Part shown: positions 11,301-26,300 of the stretch, in pieces
Numbering within the stretch: the first letter of the stretch is position 1
How the letters are laid out: each line of letters begins with the position of its first letter
NCBI RefSeq assembly: GCF_900496995.4
Contig: NC_044010.1
Location: forward strand, 6,758,001 to 6,822,000
Length of the DNA: 64,000 nt
DNA from: Aquila chrysaetos chrysaetos
Lineage: Eukaryota > Chordata > Aves > Accipitriformes > Accipitridae
Reading direction: 5' to 3'
Notes under the pieces: generated by a model
Database searches by the model: none
What the model was told of the DNA's origin: nothing
What the model saw: only the letters and a program-made list of their open reading frames with translations
Position numbers and translations under genes: made by a program

Positions 11301-14300
11301 TTTGCCTGCAGTTAAAATTTAGAAAATCAAGTTCCTAGATAAATGAAAAGAAAAAGTATCTGCTACTGGGCAATAGATTGGCAGTTGTTCAGAATAAATG
11401 CACAGAAAAATGCAACCTAGTATTTATGGCAATATCTTTTGACTAATGAGTAAATGGAATAACTCAATAACTAGCAGGATAGAGACAAAGGTGTCATTGC
11501 AGCATGCAACAGGATTTTTGCTTTTTCAAGGCACACCCTACTAAGCAGTACTTTGCAGTAGGAGAAAAAGGAAAGAAGCCAAACCTCATCATCTACGATT
11601 ATCCTTCACTGAGACCCTACAGAATACTGCGAGGTAGTGTAAAAAGTTCTATTTTCATTTTACACAAATGGGCCAGTGTTTATAGATCCCAGCAGATGGA
11701 GTAGTGGGTCACTTTAGAAGTTTAGAAGGAAATATAACCTTTTGGTCCTTCAAAGCAAAATAGAAAACACCAGTTCCAAGCTTTTTCATTATTGCATGGG
11801 AGGAAACCTTTATTTAGTAGAAATAGCCAACTGAGAGCTATTACCTTGTGAAAAAAATAATTGCAGTGAAAGTTGAGCTCCTTCCAAGTAGATTTTCCTA
11901 TTGTTTCTTCCTCTTTTCCATGTGTGTGCGTATTGAGGCTTGTGTGTTTCTTCAGGTGGAACAGAGGAAGCCTATGTTTTTGGTGATTTCAACGATACTG
12001 GCACTTTGCTGGCCAGTGTTGGGAGCAGCCCTGACTACATGCTGACTATCTGGGACTGGAAACAAGAAAAGGTTATGTTGAGGTCAAAAGCTTTTTCACA
12101 GGATGTTTACAAGGTCACATTTTCTGCTGATAATGAAGAGCAACTAACTACATCTGGAGCAGGACACATCAAGTAGGTTTACTGATTAGGATTAATACAT
12201 ATCACCTCTAAAGTCATAATATGTAGAAGATGACTAACAGGAATGTATCATTAGCAAACATGGACCAATGAGGAATGCTATTTTACCTGGCCATTACAAT
12301 TACAAAAATGAGAAAGTTCAAGTCCTTCAGCCAGTCAGCCAAGTCTTTTAACACCTTTGCTGTGCAGAAAGGATGATGCTTAATGTCGAATGTCGGTACC
12401 ACTGGCTCCATTCTTGTAATTTCAATAAGCACCAGGGAGAATTAATAAAAAATATTTACATATACATGTCTTCTAGCTGGTAACATAGCATATATGCCTC
12501 CTGTGCCTTCTGGGCTTTCTACCTTTCATTTATTGAACTCATCTGCTGTCTGGGCAGCCATTAGAACTGGTTGCCAAGTCATGGATCAGAAACCCTCTGA
12601 TACCACCAAAAGCCTGCAAGGAAGCCTTAAAAAAGATATGCTTCCATACACTCCCTTCTCTGGTAAGTTCATGGATCCTTTTGTAACAAAAAAATAAACC
12701 ACAACTTTAAGCTCTTTGGGACAGGGATTAGCTTTGTGTTCTGTATTTATCCAGTGTTCAATGTTAATATAGCAGAGACTTAAGATATGACTTGGATACT
12801 ATTGTAATAGAAATGATACCTTTAAAATTATAACACATCTAAAGTTTCTTTGAATTTTAACAGTGGAATTGGATCAAAGTCTGAGATTTGCTCTATAGTT
12901 TGGTTGTGAGGTGGGTCTGAAATAGCAAATGGCTTATTTAGACCCAGAATGAATGTGGTTTAGAATAAACTATTTATGGAAATCTGACAAAACAAAATCT
13001 CTTATAATCTTTCTTTTGAGCTAAAATACTATGAATAAACTCTGATACAGCTTTTATAACATGATAAACATGACCTTTCACCCAAATGTGGTCTCAAGTT
13101 CCAATTTCCAACACCTGTCTTAAATGTAATGTCTCCTGCACACACAGTGAACCATCTCTAATTGCAGTAGATTAATTTTTCTGTAATGCCATAATTTAAA
13201 GTTATGTTTTATACTGCTAAAAATATAATGCTCAAATAGAAATGGCTATGAAGATCTAGGATAAAACCTTTTGCTCAGTGAGATTTTTATAGTCAAGTTC
13301 AAGTCCATGTGGGTACTTGGATGAAATTCGGTGAAGACTTTAGCCCCTTGGATATACCATGTTGAGCATCATACACTGAAGACAGCAAGAGTAAAATAGG
13401 TATCCCTAACTACGTGTATTGGTTGTAGCTGGAAAGATGTAGCTATGCATTTTACACTTACTAATTTTAAATAGTAGTTTAGTCTTCATTCTGCCCATTC
13501 CAAATCCTTTTCCTAACTTTTTCATAGAAGTAGTATAGGGAAATGTTTCTGTAATTACAAAGCTTTATCTCACTTTAAAAAGAAAACCCAAGGTCTCCTG
13601 TGAAAAAGATTAATAAATGAACAGCCCTTACCTCAGAGACATCCCTGGTAAGATTATTACAATGTCTTAGAGGGACTGAAGAGTGTGTTTAGGAAATCTT
13701 ATATCAGAGAGGGATGTTTTTTCTATACTCAGGTTCTGGAAGATGGCGCTCACATTCACTGGTCTCAAGTTACAAGGAGCTTTGGGCAGGTTTGGAAAAA
13801 CAGCAGTGACCGACATTACAGGTTATGTGGAGCTGCCTGATGGGAAAGTAAGTAAGAAAAAGTTTAATTGATTTTATGTTCCCTCTCAGGTTTTGATATA
13901 AAGTCTACTGAGTAAGTTGGAGAGTTACTATTTGCTTCAAAGTGATTTGAATTAGACCCTCAATGCACTGCTCTGACAAGCTAATATTGACATTAATTTG
14001 CCAAAAACCTGGCTTGCTTTGTAATAATTGAAAAGTACGGTTAGTGTTGTAATTCCCAGACAAAAGATCTCTGTTGGCTTAGAGCTGAGGCTCCTCTGAT
14101 GGGGTAAAGAAATAAAAAGACTGTTAGCCCTAATCTTTAACCATTTCACTGCTTGTAAATTATGTCGTGTTGCTAAAAAGTTGAATCTTCTCACCCTTTA
14201 CACATTCTCTTGCAAATATCTGTACGTTGCTATTGATCTAATGCTTTCATGGAAGGAAGCCACAAATGTTTACCAGATTCTTGCTAATATTTCTGCATGG

Positions 14301-17300
14301 TTAAGTGCAGGTGCTTATGTGCTTATCTTCATTTGCATTGAAGGTTATCTCGGGGACTGAGTGGGGCAACTTGCTGCTTTGGGAAGGGGGCCTCATTAAA
14401 GTAGAGCTCTGTCGAGCTGGACACAAGCCCTGTCACAGCGGCCCTATAAGCCAGTTAGTTCTGGATGAAGGAGAACTTGTCACTGTTGGAAGAGATGGCT
14501 TCATTCGGGTGAGTTTTATTTCTGCTCTGCCTTTAGGTGTGCAAATTTGTGGTCAGCAGGTAAATGTTACATGTTTTCTTTACCAGGGCTTATTTATGGA
14601 GGCAATTTTGCAGTGCAGTTTCTTTCTGAGAATGAATTTTTAGAACAAACAGAATAAGATCATATGTCCACAGTGTATATATTTGAATTGGATAGTGTTC
14701 GTGCAATGTTCTCTGTTTAATAGTAGTAAATAAATCACCTTTTACTCTAGTAAATCAAAATAATTTTCACTGATTCTCTAACAGCTTTGTTCTTGCCTGC
14801 ATTCTAACATTTTTTTTCATGTGTAGTTTTGGCTCATCTTTATAATTTTCAGGCCTATTAATACATTTGGTGTTATTTCAAAGGATAAAGTACAGCAATA
14901 TTTGAAATTAATTTTCTGAGTATTTGAAAGCTCAGATTATTAATGTTAAAATGACATAGAAATTAACTAGCATCTCAGAGATACATGTACTGAAATAGAG
15001 GAAAAATTAAAAGAAAAAGCATCCTGAAGTTGACATATAATTCTATAAATTAAGATCAAAAAGTTTTCCTTATCCATACCACCAGGTTCTGATCTCACCT
15101 GTCAATTATCAAGGATTTTGCAATCTTGTTTGCCTGCTCTTTAGGGGAAGACATGGTATGTCTTCTGCTTATATGTGAAAGAACCCAGATAATCAACAGG
15201 AAGCTGACTGTTACAGACAGTGGAGGGTTTCAAACACCCTGGATTTTTTGTTGCTGTTGTTGTGTTTTATAAATTGATATTATCCCATGAGGAAAATTCA
15301 TTTGGTTATAAGGGTACCAACTCATTTCTTGTCCTTATCCCACAGAGCAGAACATGGATGTGTTAGATTTCCCATTCTTTCTTCTGTGCTGCCTCAGTAT
15401 GAGCAATGCTGAGAGCAGGCAGATACCATTTACAGTCTATAGTTCTGAGGCTGCCATGTATAGGTCTGCTAGTGTCAGGGCTGAATTTAATCTACTGTTG
15501 TTTCAGAATTGGACAGAGAACTTTTACATATGCTTTGCATTGCACCCAAATGTATCAGATAGTAGTTGGTGATTGTCACTATTCTAAGTTACATTCAAAG
15601 CAGCGAGGCAGATATGACAGGTTTCATACTCTACCTGTAGAATCTATACTCCCCTGGTTTCTTATAATTTTGAATTTCCTTATTAATCGTATACCTCCTC
15701 TCCTCCCCTTATTTTTTTATGCTTCCAACGCCATGAAGGTGTGGAACTTTGAGACAATAGATGCTGCTGATTCTGTGGATGACACAGGGTTACTGGAGGT
15801 GGAGCCTATGAATGAACTTCACGTTGGCAGGAATGTCAGTCTGAGTTTCATGTCAAAAGTTCATGACTGTGGACAGCCCATTTGGTATGCTCAGGTAAGA
15901 TACACTCCAGTACATACAGCTCTCTGGAGAAACACAGAATGAGGGGGGTGATGTTAAGTAACAGCAGGAGTCCGTTACAAGTCAGTACATTTCTTTTTGG
16001 TAGAGTTCAATCTTCTTCTGGATATATACATAATCTTATTTTATATATATATAAAATAAAATCTTCTTTCAAACACTGGAACAGGCTTCCTAGAGAGGTG
16101 GTTTATGTCCCAAGACTGTCATTGTTTAAGAGGCATTTGGACAATGCCCTTAATAACATGCTTTAACTTTTGCTGAGCCCTGAATTGTTCAGGCAGTTGG
16201 ACTAGATGATCTTTGTAGGTCCCTTCCAACTGAACTATGCTGTGCTGTGCTATGCTATGCTATATTTTTAGTGTATAAGTAACATGTGAGACTCTGGCTT
16301 TCAGAGCCAGAACTGCATAAGAATAGGAGAATGTCAAAAGGTATTGTCCAAGTTCTGTTATCCTGGACTGATGGATAGGACTGACAGGGCCAACATCACC
16401 ACATTCAGTTATTTCAGTTTCACAGTGATAATCATTAAGGAATTTTTAAGGACTTACCACGGGCAGTTTTATTTCAAATTGAGTTTGAAAATATTCAAGT
16501 TACATGTTTCGTTTTTTCTTCTTCAGGATAACAATGGAGCAATCTGGAAGCTGGATTTGACTTTTTCAAATATGGCAAGTTTGTTTTCTTTTTCTTTCTT
16601 CTGATTTCTTCAGTTCCTTTGCAATAACTTCCTTAAACCATGCTGGATGCATCTGCAATGAAGCTTGTGTTTTATGAAGCTGCACGGTTGAAATATTCAA
16701 CATTGAAACAGATTTTTTTTTTCTTAAAAATTTATTTTCATAATGTTATTGATTATAACGATTGTGCAGGATTATAAAAAACAGTTTGATTTTTTATTCC
16801 TGAAATTTTGGCTGCCAAATTCAAGTTACCTTAAAGGATTTTTATCCTCATAAACAGGTAATAAAAGTTGCATGGATGTAGGAAATGAGTTCAAGGAGTA
16901 TTGATATATCCAATCTTGATAGGTGTTTGAAACAAGCCTTACTGTTATCTCTAAATGACATAAAGATCTGGGAAAAACAAGGAGAAGATGAAATGCACTT
17001 CACATGGTTTATCCTACTGGTTACTAGTGTTACTGCTGGAGATGTTTTTGATGGAGAAATAGATGACACAGTTAAAATGCGGGCATTTAATTTTCACTCC
17101 TGAACATATTAAAGGGATTGTTCCCATTTACTTTGAGTGGAATAAATTCTGTGGCAACAGGTAAAATTATGTTCCGAGAATTTTATGGTAAATAAAAGAT
17201 GTACAAACATACTATAAAAACTGTAAAAAATGTATAGCAAAACATAGAATTCCTTGGATGATGAAATGATTTCCCAGGCAGCATAAGCCCTAGGCTTGAG

Positions 17301-20300
17301 AGCATTTTCTTTGCCTTCAGAACAACAGCTCTATGTTAAAAATACTAATTCCAAGCCTGAAACCACTTAGTGAAAGGCATTCCCCTTTATGATCACATAG
17401 AAAATTATGGATTTTTAAATTAACTTAATGTTCCTACAGTAATTTTGATAATGATCTTCTTATGAACATTTAAATTAAAAAAAAAAAAAGAAAAAAAAGG
17501 GAATTGCATATAGGTACCTCATGGATGCCAAATTTTGTTCACACAAACAGCACCTGTTTAGATTTTTCAGGTTCGCTGTAGATATGGCTGGTAATACCTT
17601 GTAAGTGCAGCTCCAGAATGTAGCAGAATTTCTGTTCTTCTGTTTTGCGCTGCAGACCCGTGATCCAGAGTGCCTGTGTACCTTCCACTCTGGAAGGATT
17701 GAGGCCATGAGTGTCTCTCCTGTTACATACCTTATGGCCACCACTGCTCTTGACCGTAAGTACGCTATTCCTTCCCTCTCATACCACTGTAACTGTTTTT
17801 GAAGAGCAATGATTATTGGTTTGGAACTATTCTGTTTTGAACTGAAGTTGTGTATTTGCTCTTGAAAAGTCACTTCACAGACAATTGTTATTCCTGGGAT
17901 CAGTTCTTTAATAATTAAGACAAATCACTAATGTTTTGAAATAATGCATTAAGACTGCTTCATCTTAAAAGCCTGGGATTTTAACGAGAGAAGTTTTTGA
18001 TGGGAAACTTTGTAAATTCTGTTCGTTCTGAAGGAATGGCTGAAAAGATGAGACATTTGGTTTGAATAACAGCACTTGTATTCAAGGCTCTGGATCGATA
18101 AGTGTTGGGATTTTTGTTTTGTAAGGAATTACATACATCTCTAGCATTATGTAAGTCATTGTAAATATTAATATTTGTGGCTTGCTTAGAAAATGCAATA
18201 GCTATCATGCTCTCAACAACAGCTAACATGTAATTACAGACATATTTATTTAACTTATATAAATATTGCAATTTAGGCCTCTCACAGTTAGCTTTATCAT
18301 GCTTTGAAAGAAGAACCACTGACCAGAACATTAACAATGTCATTTACACTTCTCAGAAAATGCTACAAGGTCTTTAACTCAACTCTTGTCAGCAGTATCT
18401 TGTCATTTGTCTGTGTTGTACAATGTACATGCTCTTCTAGCCTGAAGACAAACTCCTACCAGTTGAGCAAATGACACTTAGGATATATGCCAGCTGGAAT
18501 GGAATTTTATGCAGACCAATATGTGTGTCTATGAATCTGTTAGTTTCACCTCTGGTGAAATTGGCTTTTCTTTGGACAGTCTCCCATTTTCATCTATTTA
18601 AATATTTTCCTCCCTAGGCAATCCCAAGTAGTAGCGTATCATCTTTTCCTATGTTGTCAGTACAGATTTTTCCCTACAGTATGCCACGGTTCTGTGATTA
18701 CTTGAAAATTACACATAGTGGTCAGCATGGGACTTCTTATTATAACCCTCAGCCCTGAGAACTCTTGGGAGTGTGTAAGTTAAAGGGTGAAGAAAGCTTA
18801 TGTTTTGTTCATGAGCACCATGCTAGCTGTGGTACTCTGTAACCACCAGTCATGTCTTTCCAGGCTGGCATTGGATACTCAAAGAGAAAAATTAATAACA
18901 TTCTATCCAGCTTTTAATTCAAATAAATAGACATTTCTCCATAAATCTTAAAAAGTAAGTGTTGTTGCAAGAAATAAATTCTTACTGTCTCCTTTCCATA
19001 CAGGGTCAGTGCGTATCTATGATTTCATCAGCAACAGTCAACTGAGTGAAATTAAGTTTAAACAAGGAGGAACAGCACTGATGTGGGCACCTCGTGTTGT
19101 GAGTTTTTGCTGGTGTGTTAACAAAAATTCATATGGGGCCTATGAGCCTGCCAGCATCAAGAAAGTTGCTCACCATACAAGACCTTAATGAAGTCACTGT
19201 TAGGCCATGGTGGAATTTACTGTAGTAGTATGTATATATAAGTCTGTGGAGTAGTATGTATGTATATAGTATGTTTACAGTTTGACTTTACTGTGGATTA
19301 TCAGGTATCCTACTTTGTGTCTTTCTGAGATTTTAAAATCAGATCTCAGTGTGCAGTCCTAGGACGTAGTCTTAGTTTATAGACTAACAGTTTCTATTTA
19401 ACCCACACGGAGTAATTATCAATTAACATGAGTTCATTAACACATTTTGAAATGACAGCCCAGACAATCCACAAACATTTGGAGATAAATCATAAAAAAC
19501 TGTTGCCAGAACTGATCATTTGTGTAGTGTGGAGTCTATCACTTTTAGACATATTTGCTAATTTTAATTAAAATAGTGTCTAGTTATGTCCTTGAGGAAA
19601 CATAGCAAGCCTGGTGACTTAATTATAAGCAAATTTATGGAGGAAAGTGCTTACTTGAATTTCCAAGGCAAGGGTAACACTGGGACAGTGCTCTTAACAC
19701 TGTAATTCTGGCCATGCAGACTTTCAGGGATGCTGTTAGGTGATACCTATACATTCAAGAGGTAAGCTGACTGCCACAATAAATTGTACAGCATTACAAA
19801 ACTGACTCAGTTCAGTTTTACAAAAGTTGGTACTAAACACAGTCTGAAAAATCAAGGGTATTTAGTTTATCTAGCTGCATTTAAAATCCTATTAGATACT
19901 TCCACATAGCTTAAGGTGCTCAAATGTGTTTGAAAATATGTGCTATTAATCTAAGAAAATTTCATCCAACATACTTTGAAGCATCCGTATACCACAATAT
20001 CCTCATAGGCAAGCTAGCAACATACAGGTTAGATAAGTGAACAGTGACATGGATTTAAAACTGCCTGAACAGCAGGGCCCCAGGGGGTAGTGATCAGCAG
20101 CACAAAGTCCAGTTAGAAGCAAGCCTCCAGCAGTGTACCCTAGGGGTCATTTTGGGTGCCAATATTCTTCATTAATTACCTGGACACTGGAACAGAGTGC
20201 ACCCTCAGCAAGTTCACAGGTTACACAAAACTGAGATGAGCGGCTGGTACTCTAGAGGGTTGTGCTGGGATATGGACAGGCTGGAGAATTGGGCTGAGAA

Positions 20301-23300
20301 GAATCTCATGAAATTTGACAAGGGAAAATGCAAAGTCCTGCATCTGGGTAGGAAGAACCCCAGGCACCAGTACAGGCTGGGGGCCCACCAGCTGGAAAGC
20401 AGTTCTGCAGAGAAGGATCTTGGGATCCTGGGGACACCAAGCTGACCAGAAGCCAGCAGTGCCAGAGGTCCAACAGCATCCTGAGCTGCATTAGGAAGGG
20501 GCATTACCAGCTGGTTGAGGGAGGTGATCCCTCCTCTTTACTCAGCACTAGGGAGGCCAGATCTGGAGTGCGGGCTCCCTAGTAGAGGAAAGATATGGAA
20601 TTAATGGAGTCAATCACAGAGCCATAAATTTGAGGTCCATGAGTGACTCCTCTTGGTCATTTACTGAGTAATGCTATTGTACACTTGCTTATTACAGAGG
20701 GGCTTTTTAAGATAAGACATTATGGGCTGATTTTCCTAGATAACAGGAAGACAGTTACCCCCAGCTCCCTTCTGAACAATAAACTTTTTCATACCTAAGA
20801 TCATACTTTTGCCAATTGGTCACAGAGCTTATCCATTCACTCTCATCTCTTCACACAGCAATTCTCCTTCTGGTGTGCATTAATAATGATCTGTGCCATG
20901 TCTGGAGATGGCTCAGCTTGTACATTACTTCAAGACACTACCATGTATGGCTAATATCAGCTAAATATGCAAGTCCAGCTAGATCCAGCTAAAACACCAG
21001 CCTGTTTCTGCTAACTCTTCTCTCTCACAATTCAAGCCTGTTAGCAGTTGGCTTACCTACAGGGCCTATGATAAAGACTCCACAGCCTCCTCTTTCCACC
21101 TCAAGTAGCTGTCCCTGTTGACAACTGTACTTTACATGGAGTCAGCCAGACCCAAGTCTGTGCCCTCACCTCTTCAAAAATCATACCCACATTTGATGCC
21201 CAATATTATATTCAGGATAATATAATAATTCCTTTTTTGAGTTCCAACTCTTGTCCTTAAGAAGCTATTGATATATTTGTATATCAGTATGAATTACCTC
21301 TTCCTCAGATGTTACAACCACATCCTCATTAACATTTCCCGTCTCAATGGCATGTTATCAGTAAAAAACCCCAAAACAATCCAAACCAAAAAATAATTCC
21401 CAGTCTTCCCATTCCTTTTACAGTAGCATATTAGAGAGAATAAACAACAGTTCCCATGTATGAAACACTCTTTGTGCTTTAGCAACACTTCCATGTAAGA
21501 TGAGTTACAGGTTAACACCAGAGCATGTGCCATACAGATTCCTATTCTAAGCTCTCTGGTGTACACTGTGATTTTTTTTTCTTCATTCTTCCACTCAAAG
21601 GTAAATCCTAAAGGAGGTCTAATTGCTGTGGGCTTTGAAGATGGTGTTGTCCGAATAATTGAAGTTTATGATCCCAAAGGACTGCCCATTCTTGCAGGAC
21701 AGACCAATACAGAGAATGCAGAGATAAATCTGAAACACGTTTTCAAACCTCATGCTACTGCAGTTACAGCCTTGGCATATGAACGAAATGGAGATGTGCT
21801 TGCCACAGGGGTATGTATCACTTCTTTTGGTTATTTTTATTAAGCCATAAGTGTAGAGATTATTTAACAAGAAAAGGTAAAGTTTGTTTACTGACAACAC
21901 AGTTATACTTCTGTTACTGCTGTTGATTGCTTCTTGTAGTTCTCTGCAGTGCTGGGGGAAGAGGAGGATCTGTTTGCACTCACATTTGTTTTCTGAAGGA
22001 AAGCAACCATGCAATTCATACAATTCATTTTGTGAATTACTGGACTGTTTAGTGTGAATACTGTAATCCGCTTTGAAGATGGATTTGGTTCATTTTGGAA
22101 TTGGTTTAGTAATATCTTGGAATTAGTAAAAGCAAGTCCATTTGTACACCACCTTGGCCGCACTCCAGCTGCTACCCAGCACTGCTTGGCCTTAGAACAA
22201 TATTGACCAGTTGGTTTGTCAGTGTGCCTGCTAGTCTTTGAGATGATTTCCAGTCAATATTGTCTCTCTTTGTAAAAGCTAGCCTTCATCCACGATCAGT
22301 GCATTTGCAGTTACATATTCCTTGAACTGGATCACCATGCATTTCACTTAATGCAGGATTTAAGCTGCCATACTGTTGTGGTTTAACCCCAGCTAGCAAC
22401 TAAGCCCCACACAGCCGCTCGCTCCCCCCCCCCAGCAGGATGGAGGAGAGAATCAGAAGGGTAAAAGTGAGAAAACTGGTGGGTTGAGATAAAGACAGTT
22501 TAATAGGTAAAGCAAAAGCCGCACGCGCAAGTAAAGCAAAACAAGGAATTCATTCACCACTTCCCATGGGCAGGCAGGTGTTCAGCCATCTCCAGGAAAG
22601 CAGGGCTCCATCACGCGTAACAGTGACCTGGGAATACAGATGACACAACTCCGAACATCCCCCCTTCCTCCTTCTTCCCCCAGCTTTACACGCTGAGCAT
22701 GACATCCTATGTTCTGGAATATCCCTTGGGTCAGTTGGGGTCAGCTGTCCCAGCTGTGTCCCCTCCTGACTCCTTGTGCCCCCCCCAGCCTCCTCGCTGG
22801 TGGGGTGGGGGGAGAAGCAGAAAAGGCCTTGGCTCTGTGGAAACACTGCTCAGCAGGAATGAAAACTTCCCTGGGTTATCAACACTGTTTCCAGCACAAA
22901 TCCAAAACACAGCCCCATACCAGCTACTGTGAAGAAAAGTAACTCTACCCCAGCCAAAACCAGCACACACACGTCATGTTAAACACCAGTTCTGGATTTT
23001 CTTGCTATCCAGGGAAATCAGCCTGTGCTGTCTTATCTGAAAAATCGGGCCTGAGCCTGAGCTTTAAAGGAGCTCCTGGGGCAATGGGCAGAAAGCACAT
23101 GGCTAGGGTGCCAGATGAGGCCCATCAGGACAATTAAGGGCTATGGGTGCACTCAGGGCCCTGGAGCAATGTGGGCAGCATTTTTATTTCCTCCCTGTAA
23201 TCATCAAGGAAAGCTAATTTTAAGTTCCAATGTACTTGTAAGTCCTCCTGTTGAGGCACAAAACATTTAAGTATGTGTTTATGTCGTGAAGTACTTACAG

Positions 23301-26300
23301 TCTTTCGAATTTTTGGTCAGCTTTGATTCAGTCATCATCTTTGTTTTGTTTTTTTTTTTTCTCTCTCTCAGAGTAAAGACAAAACTGTTTTCTTTTTTGC
23401 TGTTGAAGATGAATACAGGCCAATTGGATTCATCTGTGTCCCTGGGCCTGTGCAGGCATTACAGTGGTCTCCACCTTCTCATGTGAGTAATACATGTTTG
23501 TTTTCTTTCCTTCCCTACAGTATTAAAATGTCATTTTGAAAAGAACTTCCAATGAAAATAGATGAAGATCCATGACCCTAGCCATGTTCTCTATAGACAA
23601 TGCAAAAAATGTTTTGCTACTTTGTTGTTCATGCTGCTTCAGAATGACAGGTTCTGTGTAGCTGTATCTCTGGTTCAGTCACTTTGAACATATTTTGGAC
23701 TTTGGATAATAAAGAGCAGAAGCATGTGCAAACCACCAAATTTTGCTCAGCTTTTTGAGTTCCTGCCTTGAAGAAACAAGCCTGTGCCGTAGCTTTTGGA
23801 AGGTCTTAGTCTTCTTTGATAACAGAGTTATCTGAACATTATTGCCTCTTCCTCTTGCCCATATTAAAACAGGCTTTTGCAAAGCTTTCAGACCATATTA
23901 AGAAAGATTTTGTGTGCTTCTTGGAATTCACACTCTGTGTTTGAAGTGTGTCAGTGACATATTTAAATAGATTCTTGCTAATATTTTAAAAGTTTTATAA
24001 GGTTAGAGTAACATCTGAAATTTTGGTTGGTCCAGTATTCTTATTTAGAAGGGACATTGTTTGTTATATTTAGATGGTGACAAAGTGGCCAGCAAGATAT
24101 GTTATACTGGTGCACAGTGGCAAAGTGTAGCTATTATTGCTTGTTCATGGGAACTGATAAAAACTGCATTGGCAAAAGAGCTCTTGCTGGTATGAACCGT
24201 ATCTTACTGCAGAAATGACAGATCTTGATCTGACAGTCGCATTTTGAGTCCTTTCCTTGAGGACAAGGTATTCCTACTTACTAAAAAAGCACCCATCATG
24301 CCTTTGATGTGTTAGGTTCTCTTTGAGTAATTTTGTCTACCGGTGTCAGATCTCCACTGCTAGATATGAACACTTAATCAACATAGTAGAAGCATCTGAG
24401 TGTTACACTACTTCTTGTCTCTTTAAAAAAAAACACCTTGATGATTAAATACTATACATTTAATGAATGTATTTGTAGGGCTGAGATTTTATAGACATAA
24501 GAACCGTATCTTTTCTAGTTAAGTAGTAGTTCCATGGTAACTCTAATATACCCCCTTTGTACGTTTTTAGTGATGGGTCAGATAAAATAAGCCTCTCTCT
24601 ATTCTCCAGATGGCTTGAAAAATTGAAACTAAGTACAGATTTGCCTTTTAAAATCTCAAAACACTAAGTAAGTATTACCCTTACCTCACCTATTCTTCCT
24701 AACTTTTCCTTTTAAAGGACCTGGCAGGTACCAGCAAAGAACAAACAAACTCAAAGCTAAATAGCATTTGGCAAGATTCTGAGCCCAGTCTTGAAGGTAT
24801 AAGGGATTTATTAGTATAGAAACATATGAACTTTCAAGCAATTATCAAAACAAAACCTCTGCTCCTAACTTTTGGGTCAGATCCATCCTTTAATTTAACC
24901 AAGCTCCCAAAATATCATTGTGCTGCTTCCAGGCTAGACAGTGTCAGAATGACAGCTGTTCTGTATATGGCAAGGACTTCTTCAATTGCTTAGCTTTGCC
25001 TAGCATACATAGTATAAAAGAAACTCAGTGATTTCTGATGTCCATTTAAAAGTGTCCATTTAAATAAGAGCATAGAGTTAATGCCTCCTGGCTGGAGTTT
25101 CGCTTTGTGCCTATGCATCTTCTGACTAACTTTTTCCCATTTCTCTCAATTCCACATATACATCTGCCCTATACTTGTATTTTTTCTGGTTTTGTACAGG
25201 TGAAGAGCATGCTGCTCATCCTTTGTGAGAATGGCTTTGCTCTCCAGGTTCCTGCCCCTGTCCCTGAGGAACAGGATACAGTGTCCACCTATCAAATAAA
25301 AAACCTGCCGATGCAGTACTTCCATTTTTATAGCGTTAAATCCCGAATCAAGGTAAAGAACTCTTCTGTGGAGGAATTTCATGTTCTTCATGTGCCAGAG
25401 GACAAAACTACCCAAAAAGCTTTCTAGTCCCTATACTGCATCATAGGATTTTTGCTAAGCTTCTTGAACGGGAAGGTCAGGTAGAGTCCCTTTGTGGCTG
25501 AGTTTCAACATTTGAAATTACAAATTGTTGTTTGTTTATTCAAGTGGAACATACACCACACTGAAAGCATGATGTGCATTTTGATTAGAATTAAAAGATA
25601 GCATTGTGAAAGGGAAAGATGGTATAGCACATTAGTTCTTAAAATATTTTCATTTTGGTAATTTTCAGAAAAAGTAGGTTTCTAGTGGTTGATGTCAGCC
25701 CTGTAGGAAATCCCTTTGAACAGTCATAAAACACCCATGTGGTTACTTTGAAGCAAACATGAAACATCCCTTTTTTTCAGCAGTTATATATTTCTGATTT
25801 TTTTTAAAATGTTTTAATAATTTTAAAGGTGTGTTTTTTTATTTCTGAATGAGAATTAGCATTTTAGAAGATATGCAGGGCCAAAGGAAAAGAGTTATGC
25901 CAGCTTTCAGCTATCATTAATTTTGTGAAATTAAAAAGCAAGCTGATGTTAGGCTCAGGAGTAGAGCTCCACTGAGCAGGCTCTCAGTCCCATGTTCAAT
26001 CCACCACAATCCAACAGCCTCTCTGATTCTGTTCTTAACCTGTGATTTCTCTGCTTTCTCTAGTAATTGCTGCTGTCTTCTGAGTGGTGCATTACTGAAT
26101 GTCAGGCAAAGCCTCATTTCTTGTTAAAACTAGGAGGAAGTCAGTATCCAGGAGAAAGATTTCTTGGTGGTTTTCTCACAGGAGGAACCACAAGAATGAT
26201 CACAAAGCTAGCATACATATGTAAGGAAAGATTGAAAGAATGTATGTGGAGTTTTTTGGGGGTGTTTTTGTTTGGTTGGGTTTTGGGTTTTTTTAGTCAA

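Noticed and set aside
22550..22846. 98-codon minus-strand frame as a gene
   Set aside because: Lies wholly within the second solo LTR.
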